The notes under the pieces were generated by a model. That model was given only the letters and a program-made list of their open reading frames with translations. It searched no databases and was not told the DNA's origin. A stretch of DNA of 64,000 nucleotides from Cutibacterium porci (lineage in GTDB: Bacteria; Actinomycetota; Actinomycetes; Propionibacteriales; Propionibacteriaceae). Shown piece after piece: positions 11,682 through 19,999 of the stretch (positions are counted from its first letter, which is position 1; each line of letters opens with the position of its first letter). The stretch is taken from positions 248,001-312,000 of the forward strand of contig NZ_VUMG01000003.1 in assembly GCF_009696315.1 (NCBI RefSeq), written 5' to 3'. The translations under genes were made by a program, and so were the position numbers.

Positions 11682-12947
11682 TCAGCCCTGCAGCAACTTC
11701 TCACTAGCTGCAAGCAAAACACAGGTTGAAACGCCCTCCATGGCGTCTCTCAGCTCATCCAGGCTCGGAAACGACGGCGCCAGCCGAATCGTCCGATCGT
11801 GAGGATCATGGTGTAGCGGGTGCGAAGCCCCAGCCGGCGTCAGGGCAATGCCAGCCTCCTTAGCCAGCGCAACAACACGAGACGCGGTGCCGTCCATGAC
11901 GTCGAGGGTAATGAAATATCCGCCGGTCGGGTGAGTCCACGTCGCGACGCCACGTCCGCCTAAACGACGAGTAAGGATCTCATCAACAACAGCGAACTTC
12001 GGGGCAAGAATCTCTCGATGGGCACGCATAAGGTTACGAACCCCGTCTGCATCGCGCAGATACTGTGCGTGGCGCAGCTGATTCACCTTGTCAGGGCCGA
12101 TTGAGCGAACCGCCGCGTGCTCCAGGTACCAGTCGAGATTCGCCTTGGACGAGGCCAGGAAGGAGACCCCGTCGCCAGCAAAGGTGATCTTGGAGGTTGA
12201 GGCCAGCTCGAAAACACGATCGGGGTTGCCTGCCTCCTCAGCCCATTGCAGCACCGGCAGCGCGGGACGCTCGGTGTCCGTAAGATGGTGCAACGTGTAC
12301 GCGTTATCCCACCAAATGCGGAAATCTGGCGCCGCTGGCATGGAAACCAGAGCCCGGACAGTCTGTTCGTCATAGACGACGCCGTTCGGATTAGCGTACA
12401 TCGGCACGACCCACATGCCTTTGACCGAAGGATCAGACGCAAGCTTGGCAACCTCATCGACATCGGGGCCATGCTCCCCCAGCTCCACAGGAATCATGTC
12501 GATGCCCAGGTGCTCGCAAATGGAAAAGTGGCGGTCGTAACCGGGAACCGGGGCAATGAACTTGACGTTGCGCCCAAACCAGGGCTGCTGCCCGGCGATG
12601 CCATAAACGACGGCAAACATCGCCAGATCGTGCATGATCGACAGACTGGAGTTGTCGGCAGCAATGATGTGGTCGACGTCCACGCCCAAAAGCTCACCAA
12701 AAATACGGCGAATCTCGGGCAGGCCCCGGTTACCGCCGTAGTTTCGGACGTCTTGACCATCCTCGGCATGGGAGGGGACGTCGATCGTCAACAGATCGGC
12801 GTTGAGATCGAGCTGATCTGGGGACGGCTTGCCACGAGTGATATTGAGACAGACGCCGCTGGCGGCAAGCTTGGCATGCTCGCTGCTCAACTGCTGATGC
12901 AGAGCGGACAGGTCATCATGAGACAGGTCAGTCAACGAGGTGGTCAT
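11682..12947 (-). CDS. PLP-dependent aminotransferase, aspartate aminotransferase-like (PF12897 type)
   Basis: This is a fold-type I aminotransferase of about 421 aa, closest to the actinobacterial aspartate aminotransferase subgroup seen in Corynebacterium. The PLP lysine lies in STSKITFAGDGVSF. The substrate-binding region NITRGKPSPDQLDLNADLL is near the N-terminus and VVPMYANPNGVVYD contains the conserved NP. The start MTTSLTDLSHDDL at 12947 is chosen over a GTG 21 nt upstream because homology begins there; spacing to GAGGGG is long, so the start is uncertain. It is 146 nt upstream of the LCP gene. Confidence 0.85.
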   Translation of the reverse strand: MTTSLTDLSHDDLSALHQQLSSEHAKLAASGVCLNITRGKPSPDQLDLNADLLTIDVPSHAEDGQDVRNYGGNRGLPEIRRIFGELLGVDVDHIIAADNSSLSIMHDLAMFAVVYGIAGQQPWFGRNVKFIAPVPGYDRHFSICEHLGIDMIPVELGEHGPDVDEVAKLASDPSVKGMWVVPMYANPNGVVYDEQTVRALVSMPAAPDFRIWWDNAYTLHHLTDTERPALPVLQWAEEAGNPDRVFELASTSKITFAGDGVSFLASSKANLDWYLEHAAVRSIGPDKVNQLRHAQYLRDADGVRNLMRAHREILAPKFAVVDEILTRRLGGRGVATWTHPTGGYFITLDVMDGTASRVVALAKEAGIALTPAGASHPLHHDPHDRTIRLAPSFPSLDELRDAMEGVSTCVLLAASEKLLQG

Positions 12948-13027
12948 GGCCCAATTGTGTCCCCTCACCGACTCCTGGCACCAAGCGACCCTCCGCTGTG
13001 GCGCGGCTTAGAGCAGCGCGGACCCCA

Positions 13028-14158
13028 TCAGATCGCGCAGCCAATGAGACGCGGCTCCGGCACCAACGTGATCCCATAGGCCTCACGGACTCCGTCGATG
13101 ACAGTGCGCGCCAGGCAGGTAAGGTCGCTCGATTTAGCGCTACCACGGTTGGTTAGAGCTAGCACGTGCTTGGTCGACAGACACGCCGGAGCATCCTCAG
13201 CCACTTTAAATCCTTTACCGTATCCCGCGTGGTCGATAAGCCACGCCGCGCTCGTCTTGACTCGACCGTCAGGCTGAGCAAAAGCCGGGGCGCCGTCGGG
13301 CACCTGGTCGGGAGTCACCAGCGGGTTGGTGAAGAAGGATCCGGCACTCCAAGTGTCGTGGTCGTCGGGATTAAGGACCATCCCCTTACCGTTGCGGACT
13401 GCCAGCACTGTCTGGCGTACCGTGGATGTATTGGCTCGTTCCCCCGGCTCAACGCCTAGGCGTCGCGCAAGCTCAGAGTAACGGACCGGCAGGGAGCGGG
13501 TACCGAGATTGAATTGCATGGTGACGTCAAGAACCACGTAGCGATCGGGCTCGGCCTTGAAGCGGCTAAAGCGATAACCGAAACCACACTGGTCAGCGGT
13601 AAACGTGCGTTGGGTGTCGTCGACGCGATCCCATGTACGCACCCGCGCAATGAACTCCCCCACCTCGACACCGTATGCACCGACATTCTGGATGGGCGTT
13701 GATCCGACGAGACCAGGAATACCAGAAAGGAACTCCGGACCGATCCATTCCTGGTCAATAGCGTGGACAACAAAATCGTCCCAGACCTGCCCCGCAGCAA
13801 CCGTCACTAAGGCACCGCCACACGACGACACCTCAGCAGACAGCCCCGCCGTAGCGACACGGACAACCGTGCCGTCAAATCCATCGTCACCGACGAGAAC
13901 ATTTGAACCACCGCCGAGCACTACACATGGTTCTCCACGGCGATCGCAGTCACGAACGGTCCCCAACAACTCGTCGTTAGTCCTGGCAATGACGAGATGA
14001 CGGGCCGGACCGCCCACCCTGAGGGTTGTCAGGGAGGCTAGCGGTACGTCATCACCGCCAGACAGCGTAGTCATGGTGCCAATGGCCTCATGATGGATTG
14101 TGCTGCATGCCTCCGTCGGATCGTCGTCTTCGTAGGGGCCGATGATTGTCGTGCTCAC
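13028..14158 (-). CDS. murB: UDP-N-acetylenolpyruvoylglucosamine reductase MurB
   Basis: This FAD enzyme reduces UDP-GlcNAc-enolpyruvate to UDP-MurNAc in peptidoglycan synthesis. The FAD-binding segment includes VVLGGGSNVLVGDDGFDGTV, and IPGLVGSTPIQNVGAYGVEV and GYRFSRFK are the usual active-site blocks. GSFFTNPLV carries the catalytic Ser region. The GTG at 14158 overlaps the upstream MaoC stop (GTGA) with AGGG 6 nt before, so coupling is likely; an ATG at 14074 would remove 28 non-conserved residues and is an alternative. Confidence 0.95.
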   Translation of the reverse strand: MSTTIIGPYEDDDPTEACSTIHHEAIGTMTTLSGGDDVPLASLTTLRVGGPARHLVIARTNDELLGTVRDCDRRGEPCVVLGGGSNVLVGDDGFDGTVVRVATAGLSAEVSSCGGALVTVAAGQVWDDFVVHAIDQEWIGPEFLSGIPGLVGSTPIQNVGAYGVEVGEFIARVRTWDRVDDTQRTFTADQCGFGYRFSRFKAEPDRYVVLDVTMQFNLGTRSLPVRYSELARRLGVEPGERANTSTVRQTVLAVRNGKGMVLNPDDHDTWSAGSFFTNPLVTPDQVPDGAPAFAQPDGRVKTSAAWLIDHAGYGKGFKVAEDAPACLSTKHVLALTNRGSAKSSDLTCLARTVIDGVREAYGITLVPEPRLIGCAI

Positions 14159-14571
14159 TGTTCACCCTGCCTGACAACGACCTCGACGCGTCCGAGGACC
14201 GACTGGTCATTGCACTTCGCGTCAACAGACAGGGTTGCCGCATCGTCGCTGACCTTGCGCACAGTTGCAGCGACCTCGATCGCGGCACCCTCCGGGGTGT
14301 CCGGCACCTGGACCGGTCGGGTGAAGCGGGCCCGCTGCGAGATCACCCGTTCAGGACCACCAACCCATTCGATGACGGCTCCAAGGGCGGCACCCATCGT
14401 CCACATGCCGTGGGCGATAACCCCGTCCATTCCGGCCTCACGAGCGGCACGATCACTGTAATGGATGGGGTTAAAATCGCCAGACGCGCCGGCGTAGCGG
14501 ACCAGAGTGGTCCGAGTCACGCTGATGGTTCGCGGCCCGAAAGTTTGGCCCTCTATCAGCTTCACGCTCAC
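14155..14571 (-). CDS. MaoC-like (R)-hydratase, HadB type
   Basis: This is a 138-aa hot-dog fold hydratase. The hydratase-2 motif is complete: YAGASGDFNPIHYSDRAARE with catalytic Asp and His, then AHGMWTMG. In mycobacteria HadB pairs with HadA or HadC as the (3R)-hydroxyacyl-ACP dehydratase of FAS-II. The GTG start at 14571 overlaps the hadA-like stop by 4 nt, with GGAGG 7 nt upstream. The role here is unknown, because propionibacteria are not known to make mycolic acids. Confidence 0.87.
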   Translation of the reverse strand: MSVKLIEGQTFGPRTISVTRTTLVRYAGASGDFNPIHYSDRAAREAGMDGVIAHGMWTMGAALGAVIEWVGGPERVISQRARFTRPVQVPDTPEGAAIEVAATVRKVSDDAATLSVDAKCNDQSVLGRVEVVVRQGEQ

Positions 14572-14996
14572 GCCTGCCCCTCCGGACGGGTGTGCCACAA
14601 CGTTGAGGTGGCGTTACCCAAGTGCTCGCCGTTGACATGGTCCAAAGAAACGTCAATGCCGATAATGTCGGTATTACGCCGATGACGCACCGACGTGATC
14701 GTGAGCGTGGCCGTCACCTCGTCGCCCTTGTGAAGCGGACGGATCCAGTTGAAGGCCTGGTCGGTGTGGATCATGTGTTCTAGGCGCAGGTCAAGTTGCT
14801 CATCGTCGAACAACGCCTCCCACGCACGAGACGCCAGCACCATCGCGAATGTGGGTGGGGCGATGGGATCGTCGCCTCGGTACGCCGGGGCAGTGTCGCC
14901 TAAAGCAGTGGCAAGTTCCCGGATCTTTTCCGCGGTAACGAGATAAGGTTCTGTCGTCGGGTACGTGCGCCCAACGTCATCAGGACTAATCGGCAT
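14568..14996 (-). CDS. MaoC-like dehydratase partner, HadA type (N-terminal dehydratase fold)
   Basis: This is a 142-aa hot-dog fold protein with PPTFAMVLASRAWEALFDDE. It lacks the Asp-His hydratase motif, as HadA does, so it is probably the substrate-binding partner of the adjacent HadB-type subunit. Gene order rpmG-hadA-hadB upstream of secE matches mycobacteria and streptomycetes. No strong ribosome-binding site is seen before the ATG. Confidence 0.82.
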   Translation of the reverse strand: MPISPDDVGRTYPTTEPYLVTAEKIRELATALGDTAPAYRGDDPIAPPTFAMVLASRAWEALFDDEQLDLRLEHMIHTDQAFNWIRPLHKGDEVTATLTITSVRHRRNTDIIGIDVSLDHVNGEHLGNATSTLWHTRPEGQA

Positions 14997-15099
14997 ATTG
15001 CCAGGCTATCCCAGACTCCCGACGCAACAGCAGGCTTCGGAACGGAACAAAGACTGAGATGCGAGCGACATCGCCCAGATCGACGGTGGCGCTACCCCC

Positions 15100-15129
15100 T
15101 ACCAGCATCATTCGTACCAGCATCATTCG
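15100..15129. repeat. Tandem 15-nt duplication
   Basis: TACCAGCATCATTCG occurs twice head-to-tail (15100-15114 and 15115-15129) in the non-coding gap between the hadA-like gene and rpmG. It looks like a slippage duplication. The rest of this 259-nt gap holds only the rpmG terminator. Confidence 0.85.
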
Positions 15130-15197
15130 TAGCCAGGAAGCGACCCGTTAACCACCTGCTAACAGCTAGCCGAGCCCTATCCGTCATGCGCACACAA

Positions 15198-15230
15198 CAT
15201 GAGGGGCCGCCTCAAAAGCGGCCCCTCATG
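15198..15230 (-). terminator. Terminator after rpmG
   Basis: A perfect 13-bp stem (CATGAGGGGCCGC / GCGGCCCCTCATG, 7-nt loop) lies 25 nt after the rpmG stop. There is no long T-run on either strand, but stem strength and position support termination. Confidence 0.7.
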
Positions 15231-15255
15231 AAAGGTCTTGATCTCGACTCCGGTA

Positions 15256-15426
15256 TCAGCGGGTCTCGCGGTGCGCGGTGTGCTTGCGGCAGCGCGGGCA
15301 GTACTTCGCCATCTCCATGCGATCAGGATTGTTACGGCGGTTCTTCTTGGTGATGTAATTACGCTCCTTGCACTCGGTGCAGGCGAGCGTGATCTTCGGG
15401 CGAACGTCGCCGGACTTCTTGGCCAT
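15256..15426 (-). CDS. rpmG: 50S ribosomal protein L33 (zinc-binding form)
   Basis: This is a 56-aa protein starting [19 protein letters not shown] and ending HTAHRETR. Two CxxC pairs (CTEC and CPRC) mark the zinc-ribbon C+ paralogue. Actinobacteria usually also have a Cys-less C- copy that is induced under zinc limitation. GTAGGAAAGATGGCC contains both the ribosome-binding site and the ATG. Confidence 0.95.
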   Translation of the reverse strand: MAKKSGDVRPKITLACTECKERNYITKKNRRNNPDRMEMAKYCPRCRKHTAHRETR

Positions 15427-15480
15427 CTTTCCTACTTTCGAGCCGTGTGGAGTGTGCGCTCCCGGATTCCCCGGTTAACT

Positions 15481-15555
15481 TGGTAGCGGGGGCGGGAATC
15501 GAACCCGCGACACAGCGATTATGAGCCGCTTGCTCTACCCCTGAGCTACCCCGCC
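15481..15555 (-). tRNA. tRNA-Met (CAT anticodon, elongator type)
   Basis: The cloverleaf has acceptor GGCGGGG/CCCCGCT, the anticodon loop CTCATAA, a T arm GGTTCGATTCC and an encoded 3' CCA. It lacks the features of the initiator tRNA and resembles actinobacterial elongator tRNA-Met. It sits 54 nt upstream of rpmG and is probably co-transcribed. Confidence 0.93.
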
Positions 15556-15620
15556 AATGTGATCCTCGGCACCATGTGTTGGCCCGGCCCACCGGGTGAG
15601 TGGGGCCGATTCACACCCAG

Positions 15621-15693
15621 AGCCCCCAAGCAGAATCGAACTGCTGACCTTCTCCTTACCATGGAGACGCTCTGCCTACTGAGCTATAGGGGC
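15621..15693 (-). tRNA. tRNA-Thr (GGT anticodon)
   Basis: The cloverleaf has acceptor GCCCCTA/TGGGGGC, anticodon stem TCTCC/GGAGA with loop ATGGTAA giving GGT, and T arm AGTTCGATTCT. No CCA is encoded. The order tRNA-Thr, tRNA-Met, rpmG is a common actinobacterial arrangement. Confidence 0.95.
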
Positions 15694-15704
15694 AACGGAT
15701 GAGA

Positions 15705-15733
15705 AAACTACACGAGCTTTCGACCGTTGGCAA
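15705..15733 (-). promoter_or_regulatory. Candidate promoter for tRNA-Thr/tRNA-Met/rpmG
   Basis: TTGCCA (15728-15733) and TAGTTT (15705-15710) on the minus strand are 17 nt apart, with initiation a few bases upstream of the tRNA-Thr 5' end. Confidence 0.55.
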
Positions 15734-15855
15734 ATCAGACTCGGATCTGCTGAATATTCGGGCTAAACCCCGACATGATTCTTTGTTAAACCGAGCCGTC
15801 CCGCCTTAATCGCGTCCCGCAACGAGCAATGTCAGCGTGAGACCCGGTTATGGCG

Positions 15856-15889
15856 AAACCAACCCCCGAATCCATCCGATTCGGGGGTT
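15856..15889 (-). terminator. Terminator after tRNA-Tyr
   Basis: An 11-bp stem (AACCCCCGAAT / ATTCGGGGGTT, 7-nt loop) begins 4 nt after the tRNA-Tyr 3' end on the minus strand and is followed by GGTTT. Confidence 0.75.
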
Positions 15890-15892
15890 GCG

Positions 15893-15973
15893 TGGCAGGT
15901 GTTGGATTCGAACCAACGTAGGCGAACCGACGGTTTTACAGACCGCTCCCTTTGGCCACTCGGGCAACCTGCC
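15893..15973 (-). tRNA. tRNA-Tyr (GTA anticodon)
   Basis: This is an 81-nt class II tRNA with acceptor GGCAGGT/ACCTGCC, A discriminator, anticodon loop CTGTAAA, a long variable arm and T arm GGTTCGAATCC. No CCA is encoded. Confidence 0.96.
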
Positions 15974-16027
15974 GTGCTGGCACCAGCCAGCGATCGACGA
16001 TACTAGCAGGCAGGTTGCGGTCATGAC

Positions 16028-16117
16028 CAATCAGCCTCGTAGACGTGGCATTGGCTCGGTGACCATAGTGCGGTATCCGCCCCTGTAGCAATCAGCCTCG
16101 TAGACGTGGCATTGGCT
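16028..16117. repeat. Pair of identical 29-nt direct repeats with a 32-nt spacer
   Basis: An identical 29-nt sequence occurs at 16028-16056 and 16089-16117 (it starts CAATCAGCCTCG and ends GGCATTGGCT). Flanking bases differ, and the spacer 16057-16088 is unrelated. The repeat has only a weak internal dyad (AGCC/GGCT). It lies in the 241-nt gap between tRNA-Tyr and xthA, which otherwise holds nothing recognisable. The function is unknown. Confidence 0.9.
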
Positions 16118-16214
16118 GCGCCACAGCGCTATTCATCGCCTCCGTTAGCTACCTCGATAGCCGACGGCCACAACGACCACCTCAACACACCGCTGTTGTG
16201 ACAGACTCACGGAC

Positions 16215-17102
16215 ATGCGCATCGCCAGTTTCAACATCAACGGTATTCGGGCAGCCTTGAAAAGGGGATTCGCCGACTGGGTAGACGCACGCGACTGTGA
16301 CGTCATCGGGCTGCAAGAGGTGCGCTGCCGCCCTGCGGACCTACCCGAAGGCGCCTTCGGTAGCTACCACGTCGCATGGGCGCCCGGATCCCTCGCTGGA
16401 CGCAACGGCGTCGCCCTACTCACCCGCACCGCCCCGGCCGAGGTTCGCTGTTGGGGAATGCATATCGTCATGGCCCCCGGCCAGGCCCCCGAACCACATG
16501 AAACAGGCACCACCGACGGCCTCCCTACCGAGTTGCTGCCTTTCGCTGACGAGGGGCGTTACATCGAGACCGACCTTGCCGATACTCCGCTCACCGTCGC
16601 CTGTCTCTACCTACCAAAGGGAGCCACCCCGGACCCTGCCAATGAGAAGTCCATCGCCAAGCAGGAACGCAAAATGACTTTCCTCACCGGGTTCGCCGAC
16701 CACCTTGCTCGACGACGTCAGGAGTGCGAGGCCCAGGGCCGCCACTTCCTTGTCATGGGCGACTTCAATATCGCCCACGAAAACGCTGACCTCAAGAACT
16801 GGAAAGCCAACCAGCGCAACGAAGGGTTCCTACCCGAGGAGAGACAATGGTTCGACACCATCCTCTCGCCCGAGACCCTTGTTGACGTCGTGCGGGCCCA
16901 ATATCCCGACGCCAACGGGCCTTACTCGTGGTGGAGCTGGCGCGGCAAGGCCTTCGTCAACGATGCCGGCTGGCGCATTGACTACCACCTAGCGTCACCA
17001 GCGCTAGCGAACAAGGCCGTCGCAGCCGTCATCGATCGGGACCCCTCGTACGAGGAACGCACGTCCGACCACGCAGCAGTTGTCGTCGACTACAACCTGT
17101 AG
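16215..17102 (+). CDS. xthA: Exodeoxyribonuclease III / AP endonuclease
   Basis: This is a 295-aa Mg-dependent endonuclease/exonuclease/phosphatase-fold enzyme that cleaves DNA at abasic sites. Motifs in order: MRIASFNINGIRAAL (Asn7), GLQEVRC (metal-binding Glu), MGDFNIAHENADLKN (Asp/Asn), YSWWSWRGKAF, WRIDYHLAS and the catalytic SDHAAVVVD near the C-terminus. No clear ribosome-binding site precedes the ATG. Its stop is 1 nt from the stop of the convergent downstream gene. Confidence 0.95.
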   Translation: MRIASFNINGIRAALKRGFADWVDARDCDVIGLQEVRCRPADLPEGAFGSYHVAWAPGSLAGRNGVALLTRTAPAEVRCWGMHIVMAPGQAPEPHETGTTDGLPTELLPFADEGRYIETDLADTPLTVACLYLPKGATPDPANEKSIAKQERKMTFLTGFADHLARRRQECEAQGRHFLVMGDFNIAHENADLKNWKANQRNEGFLPEERQWFDTILSPETLVDVVRAQYPDANGPYSWWSWRGKAFVNDAGWRIDYHLASPALANKAVAAVIDRDPSYEERTSDHAAVVVDYNL

Positions 17103-17103
17103 G

Positions 17104-18039
17104 TCACGACGGATCGAACATCTTGTCAACCTGACGGGCCGACACGTCAGCCACGCTTGTGTGGGACCAATGTGGATCGCGGTCCTTGTCAACCAGCTGG
17201 GCCCGCACTCCTTCACAGAAGTCCGAATTGCGCATGAAAGACCGCCCTAGGGCACGATCGGTCTTCAACACGTCATCGAGGTCTGACGCTGATTCTGCCT
17301 TGATAACAGCCGCTAAAGCGACTCCTACAGACAGTGGGCACCGCGTCGCAATGTGTTCAGCCGTCTTGCGCGCAGCTTCTTCGGGGCGGTCAGCCAATCG
17401 ACGGCACACCTCAACGGGATCGTCGCTGTTGTAGCATTCCTGAATCCACACCGCATCGCGCGCCAGCTGTGAGGTATCCGGATCGACGTCAACAGGCTCA
17501 CCGTCAGCGTCAACGACGTTATCCACCAAACCAGCCCAAAGCGCCGAAGCAGCGTCGATGGAGGCCCCCGTCATGGCCAAATGGCGTCCGACAAGCCGCG
17601 GAGCACGAGATAGCTCGAAACAGACGCCGACGTCGGGCCACAGGCCAATACCTGTTTCCGGCATCGCGAGGACGAGATCGTCGCGGGCCTCAACCTGCGT
17701 GAGCCGCAGCGCTAGCCCAAGACCGCCCCCCATGGAGATCCCGTGCAGATGGGCGGTTCCGGAGGAAACCTTGGCGATGGCGGCGTCGACGTCGTATTCA
17801 TCATCTAACCAATCCGCGGCCGCCTCGGGATCGGTCAACGCCAACGATCTGAGCTCGCGAATGTCAGCTCCCGAGCAGTAACCGCGCTCCCCTACCCCAG
17901 ATAAGTTGACGCGGCGTGGCGACAATGCGACAGCCTTACCAATAGTCCTCAGCATGTCACCGGACAACGAATTGATCGCTCGGGGGCGGTTCAAGGTGAT
18001 CGTGACGTCATCGGTACCGCTGATCTTCACCTCATCCAT
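17104..18039 (-). CDS. Enoyl-CoA hydratase/isomerase family, 3-hydroxyisobutyryl-CoA hydrolase-like
   Basis: This is a 311-aa crotonase-fold protein. The oxyanion-hole blocks are GYCSGADIREL and HGISMGGGLGLALR, and AMPETGIGLWPDVG carries the Glu and Asp characteristic of the HIBCH (valine degradation) branch. ATGMDEV-type start: ATG 18039 is preferred over GTG 18045 for ribosome-binding-site spacing. The 3' end abuts xthA tail-to-tail with no terminator. Substrate is inferred from family only. Confidence 0.8.
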   Translation of the reverse strand: MDEVKISGTDDVTITLNRPRAINSLSGDMLRTIGKAVALSPRRVNLSGVGERGYCSGADIRELRSLALTDPEAAADWLDDEYDVDAAIAKVSSGTAHLHGISMGGGLGLALRLTQVEARDDLVLAMPETGIGLWPDVGVCFELSRAPRLVGRHLAMTGASIDAASALWAGLVDNVVDADGEPVDVDPDTSQLARDAVWIQECYNSDDPVEVCRRLADRPEEAARKTAEHIATRCPLSVGVALAAVIKAESASDLDDVLKTDRALGRSFMRNSDFCEGVRAQLVDKDRDPHWSHTSVADVSARQVDKMFDPS

Positions 18040-18108
18040 ATCCACAGCCTGCCACGCCGGGGGTTAACGGCGTCACACACCCGGCGAGCAGCCGTGCACC
18101 CAGCGTGA

Positions 18109-19692
18109 CTACGACTGCCGACGAACTCTATGCGGAACGTGAACGTCCTTATGCGTCCACCCTTGCCCAAGACTGCGCTCGTGCCATACCAGGCGAGCCA
18201 CCAAGACTAAAACCAACGCAACGCCGAGAGCTGCGGCGCTATTGCGCCAGGACAAGTTGACGGCATCGAAGGACAGCAGGATGACGGTAGTCCACACCGC
18301 CGGGCGGACGAAGCGGGCAGCCTCGTCGATCAGTGGCAGCAGCAGAGCCCCCCACAGCACGTACCACGAGTGCAGGGCTGGGGCGCAGAAAGCAACCGCA
18401 AGAAAGCCCAGAGCTAAAAAGGAAAGTGGCTTTCGCGGCAACAACCGAATAGCCATCACCACCAACAGTAACGCGCCAACGAGCACACCAATAGCCTGAA
18501 CGATTGGGATAACAGCTGCCGCCGCCTGATGCGCGCCGAAGACGCCGAGCACCATACGCACACCCATTCCGATGAGGGTAAAAGGCGACACAGTCAAAAC
18601 CATACCGGGTACATCAACAGCGTGATACCAACCAAATCCTAGTCCCGAAGCCCAGGAAATACCTGCAAATACTGCTACTGAAATAACCAACGATCCTACT
18701 GCCCGCCTTAGGGCCCCAAAAAGGTGACGCGGATGCCACGACGGCATAGGGTGGCGAATCAATGGCAAAGCTACTGCAACCATAAATGCCGGCTGCTTCA
18801 CGGCAGCCGCACCACCGACGAGTACTGCACCAATCGTCCACGACCAGCTCGTCATACAGGCGACCCATAACCCGGTGACGACTAGCCCCATCATGAGAGC
18901 GTCATTGTGAGCCCCGCCGATGAAATCCACCACGAGGATGGGGTTGAGGGTGGAAAACCATGCCGCGAAGTGCGGATCTCGACCAACTCGGCGCGCCACC
19001 CGGGACAGCAACAACCCTATTGCGACGACGCCCACAAGGGCAGGAACGCGCATAAAAACCGACGACCAATATGGATTATCACCAGTCAGGTGAACAATCC
19101 AATGTTGAACGACGAGGGCTAAGGGCCCGTACGGCGTCTTGGTGTAGCGCCATTCCTGGGCAACCTGATCGGCGAACGCCCCAGGCAACAAGCCCGGATA
19201 CCCTTCATATGGGCTGATGCCGTTTTCAAGCAGCCAACCCTGGGCTGCATACGAATAGGCGTCATGGCTGAAGATGGGTGGGGCTAACAGGAATGGCAAT
19301 CCCCATACGCCGAGCACAGCCCACGGGTGCAGCCCAGCACGAATACCCGGGCGGTGGTGGATGTACTTACGCACACGCCTTGGGAGCGGTTCCGCATCGA
19401 GATCACGCGGCTCGCGGCCTGGCCGCAACCGCAACCAGGAGTCAACGAGCAGACCGACGCCGACGAGGACGAGGATCGTCCCTACAATGCGCCACGTTGA
19501 TCCGCGCAATCCAGCCTCGTCCAGCCGAGACCACCATGGCGAGTTCAACGGCAGATAGGCCGGGGTCAGTGATCCAGCCGTGATGAGAATCGTCCCGACC
19601 AGCCCTTCGAGAACCGACCGGGACTGCCAGGCGCGCAGATAGGCAAGCCATGTCAGACGGATCCGTCGCTGCCAGCCAACAGGCTGATTCAC
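18109..19692 (-). CDS. Polyprenol-phosphomannose-dependent mannosyltransferase, MptB-like membrane protein
   Basis: This is a 527-aa polytopic protein with about a dozen predicted membrane helices, of the GT-C type found in actinobacterial MptA/MptB, which extend the alpha-1,6-mannan of lipomannan-like glycolipids using polyprenyl-phosphomannose. The N-terminal block PAYLPLNSPWW, the FSHDAYSYAAQGWLL loop with its acidic residue, and YTKTPYGPLALVVQ resemble that family. The GTG start at 19692 overlaps the nuoI-like stop (GTGA), so it is coupled to the nuoB2-C2-I2 genes, an odd partnership. Confidence 0.72.
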   Translation of the reverse strand: MNQPVGWQRRIRLTWLAYLRAWQSRSVLEGLVGTILITAGSLTPAYLPLNSPWWSRLDEAGLRGSTWRIVGTILVLVGVGLLVDSWLRLRPGREPRDLDAEPLPRRVRKYIHHRPGIRAGLHPWAVLGVWGLPFLLAPPIFSHDAYSYAAQGWLLENGISPYEGYPGLLPGAFADQVAQEWRYTKTPYGPLALVVQHWIVHLTGDNPYWSSVFMRVPALVGVVAIGLLLSRVARRVGRDPHFAAWFSTLNPILVVDFIGGAHNDALMMGLVVTGLWVACMTSWSWTIGAVLVGGAAAVKQPAFMVAVALPLIRHPMPSWHPRHLFGALRRAVGSLVISVAVFAGISWASGLGFGWYHAVDVPGMVLTVSPFTLIGMGVRMVLGVFGAHQAAAAVIPIVQAIGVLVGALLLVVMAIRLLPRKPLSFLALGFLAVAFCAPALHSWYVLWGALLLPLIDEAARFVRPAVWTTVILLSFDAVNLSWRNSAAALGVALVLVLVARLVWHERSLGQGWTHKDVHVPHRVRRQS

Positions 19693-19997
19693 CGATCACC
19701 GTCCGATCCCCATGCGCTAACCAGATCAGTTCGCGACGTTGAATCCGCAACACGCTTGTCGCTCCAGGACAGGGCGTCGAATGGGCAGGACTCAATGCAC
19801 ATGCCGCAGTACATGCACAACCCCCAGTCGAGAGTGAACTCATCGAGAACGGCTACCGTGCGAGGACGACGGGCATCGGAATCGGGAACCGATTCGTGGT
19901 GAGCGTTGATAGTAATGCACCAGGATGGGCACTCCCGGGCGCAAATAACGCAGGACGTACATGCGTCGACATCCAGGTCGATTGCGGTATGCCTCAT
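19689..19997 (-). CDS. NuoI-like 2x[4Fe-4S] ferredoxin subunit (second copy)
   Basis: This is a 102-aa protein with two ferredoxin motifs, CTSCVICARECP near residues 14-25 and CMYCGMCIESCP near residues 62-73, as in NuoI. It lacks the N-terminal helix and the length of the full NuoI (198 aa) encoded at 41.4-42.0 kb. Start ATG 19997 follows GGAGGT closely; a GTG at 20003 overlaps the upstream stop and is an alternative. It is third in a nuoB-, nuoC-, nuoI-like set. Confidence 0.75.
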   Translation of the reverse strand: MRHTAIDLDVDACTSCVICARECPSWCITINAHHESVPDSDARRPRTVAVLDEFTLDWGLCMYCGMCIESCPFDALSWSDKRVADSTSRTDLVSAWGSDGDR

Positions 19998-19999
19998 GC

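Noticed and set aside
16028-16117. A CRISPR array call
   Set aside because: Spacing fits type I-E, but two repeats without cas genes or a palindromic repeat are not enough; reported as a repeat instead.
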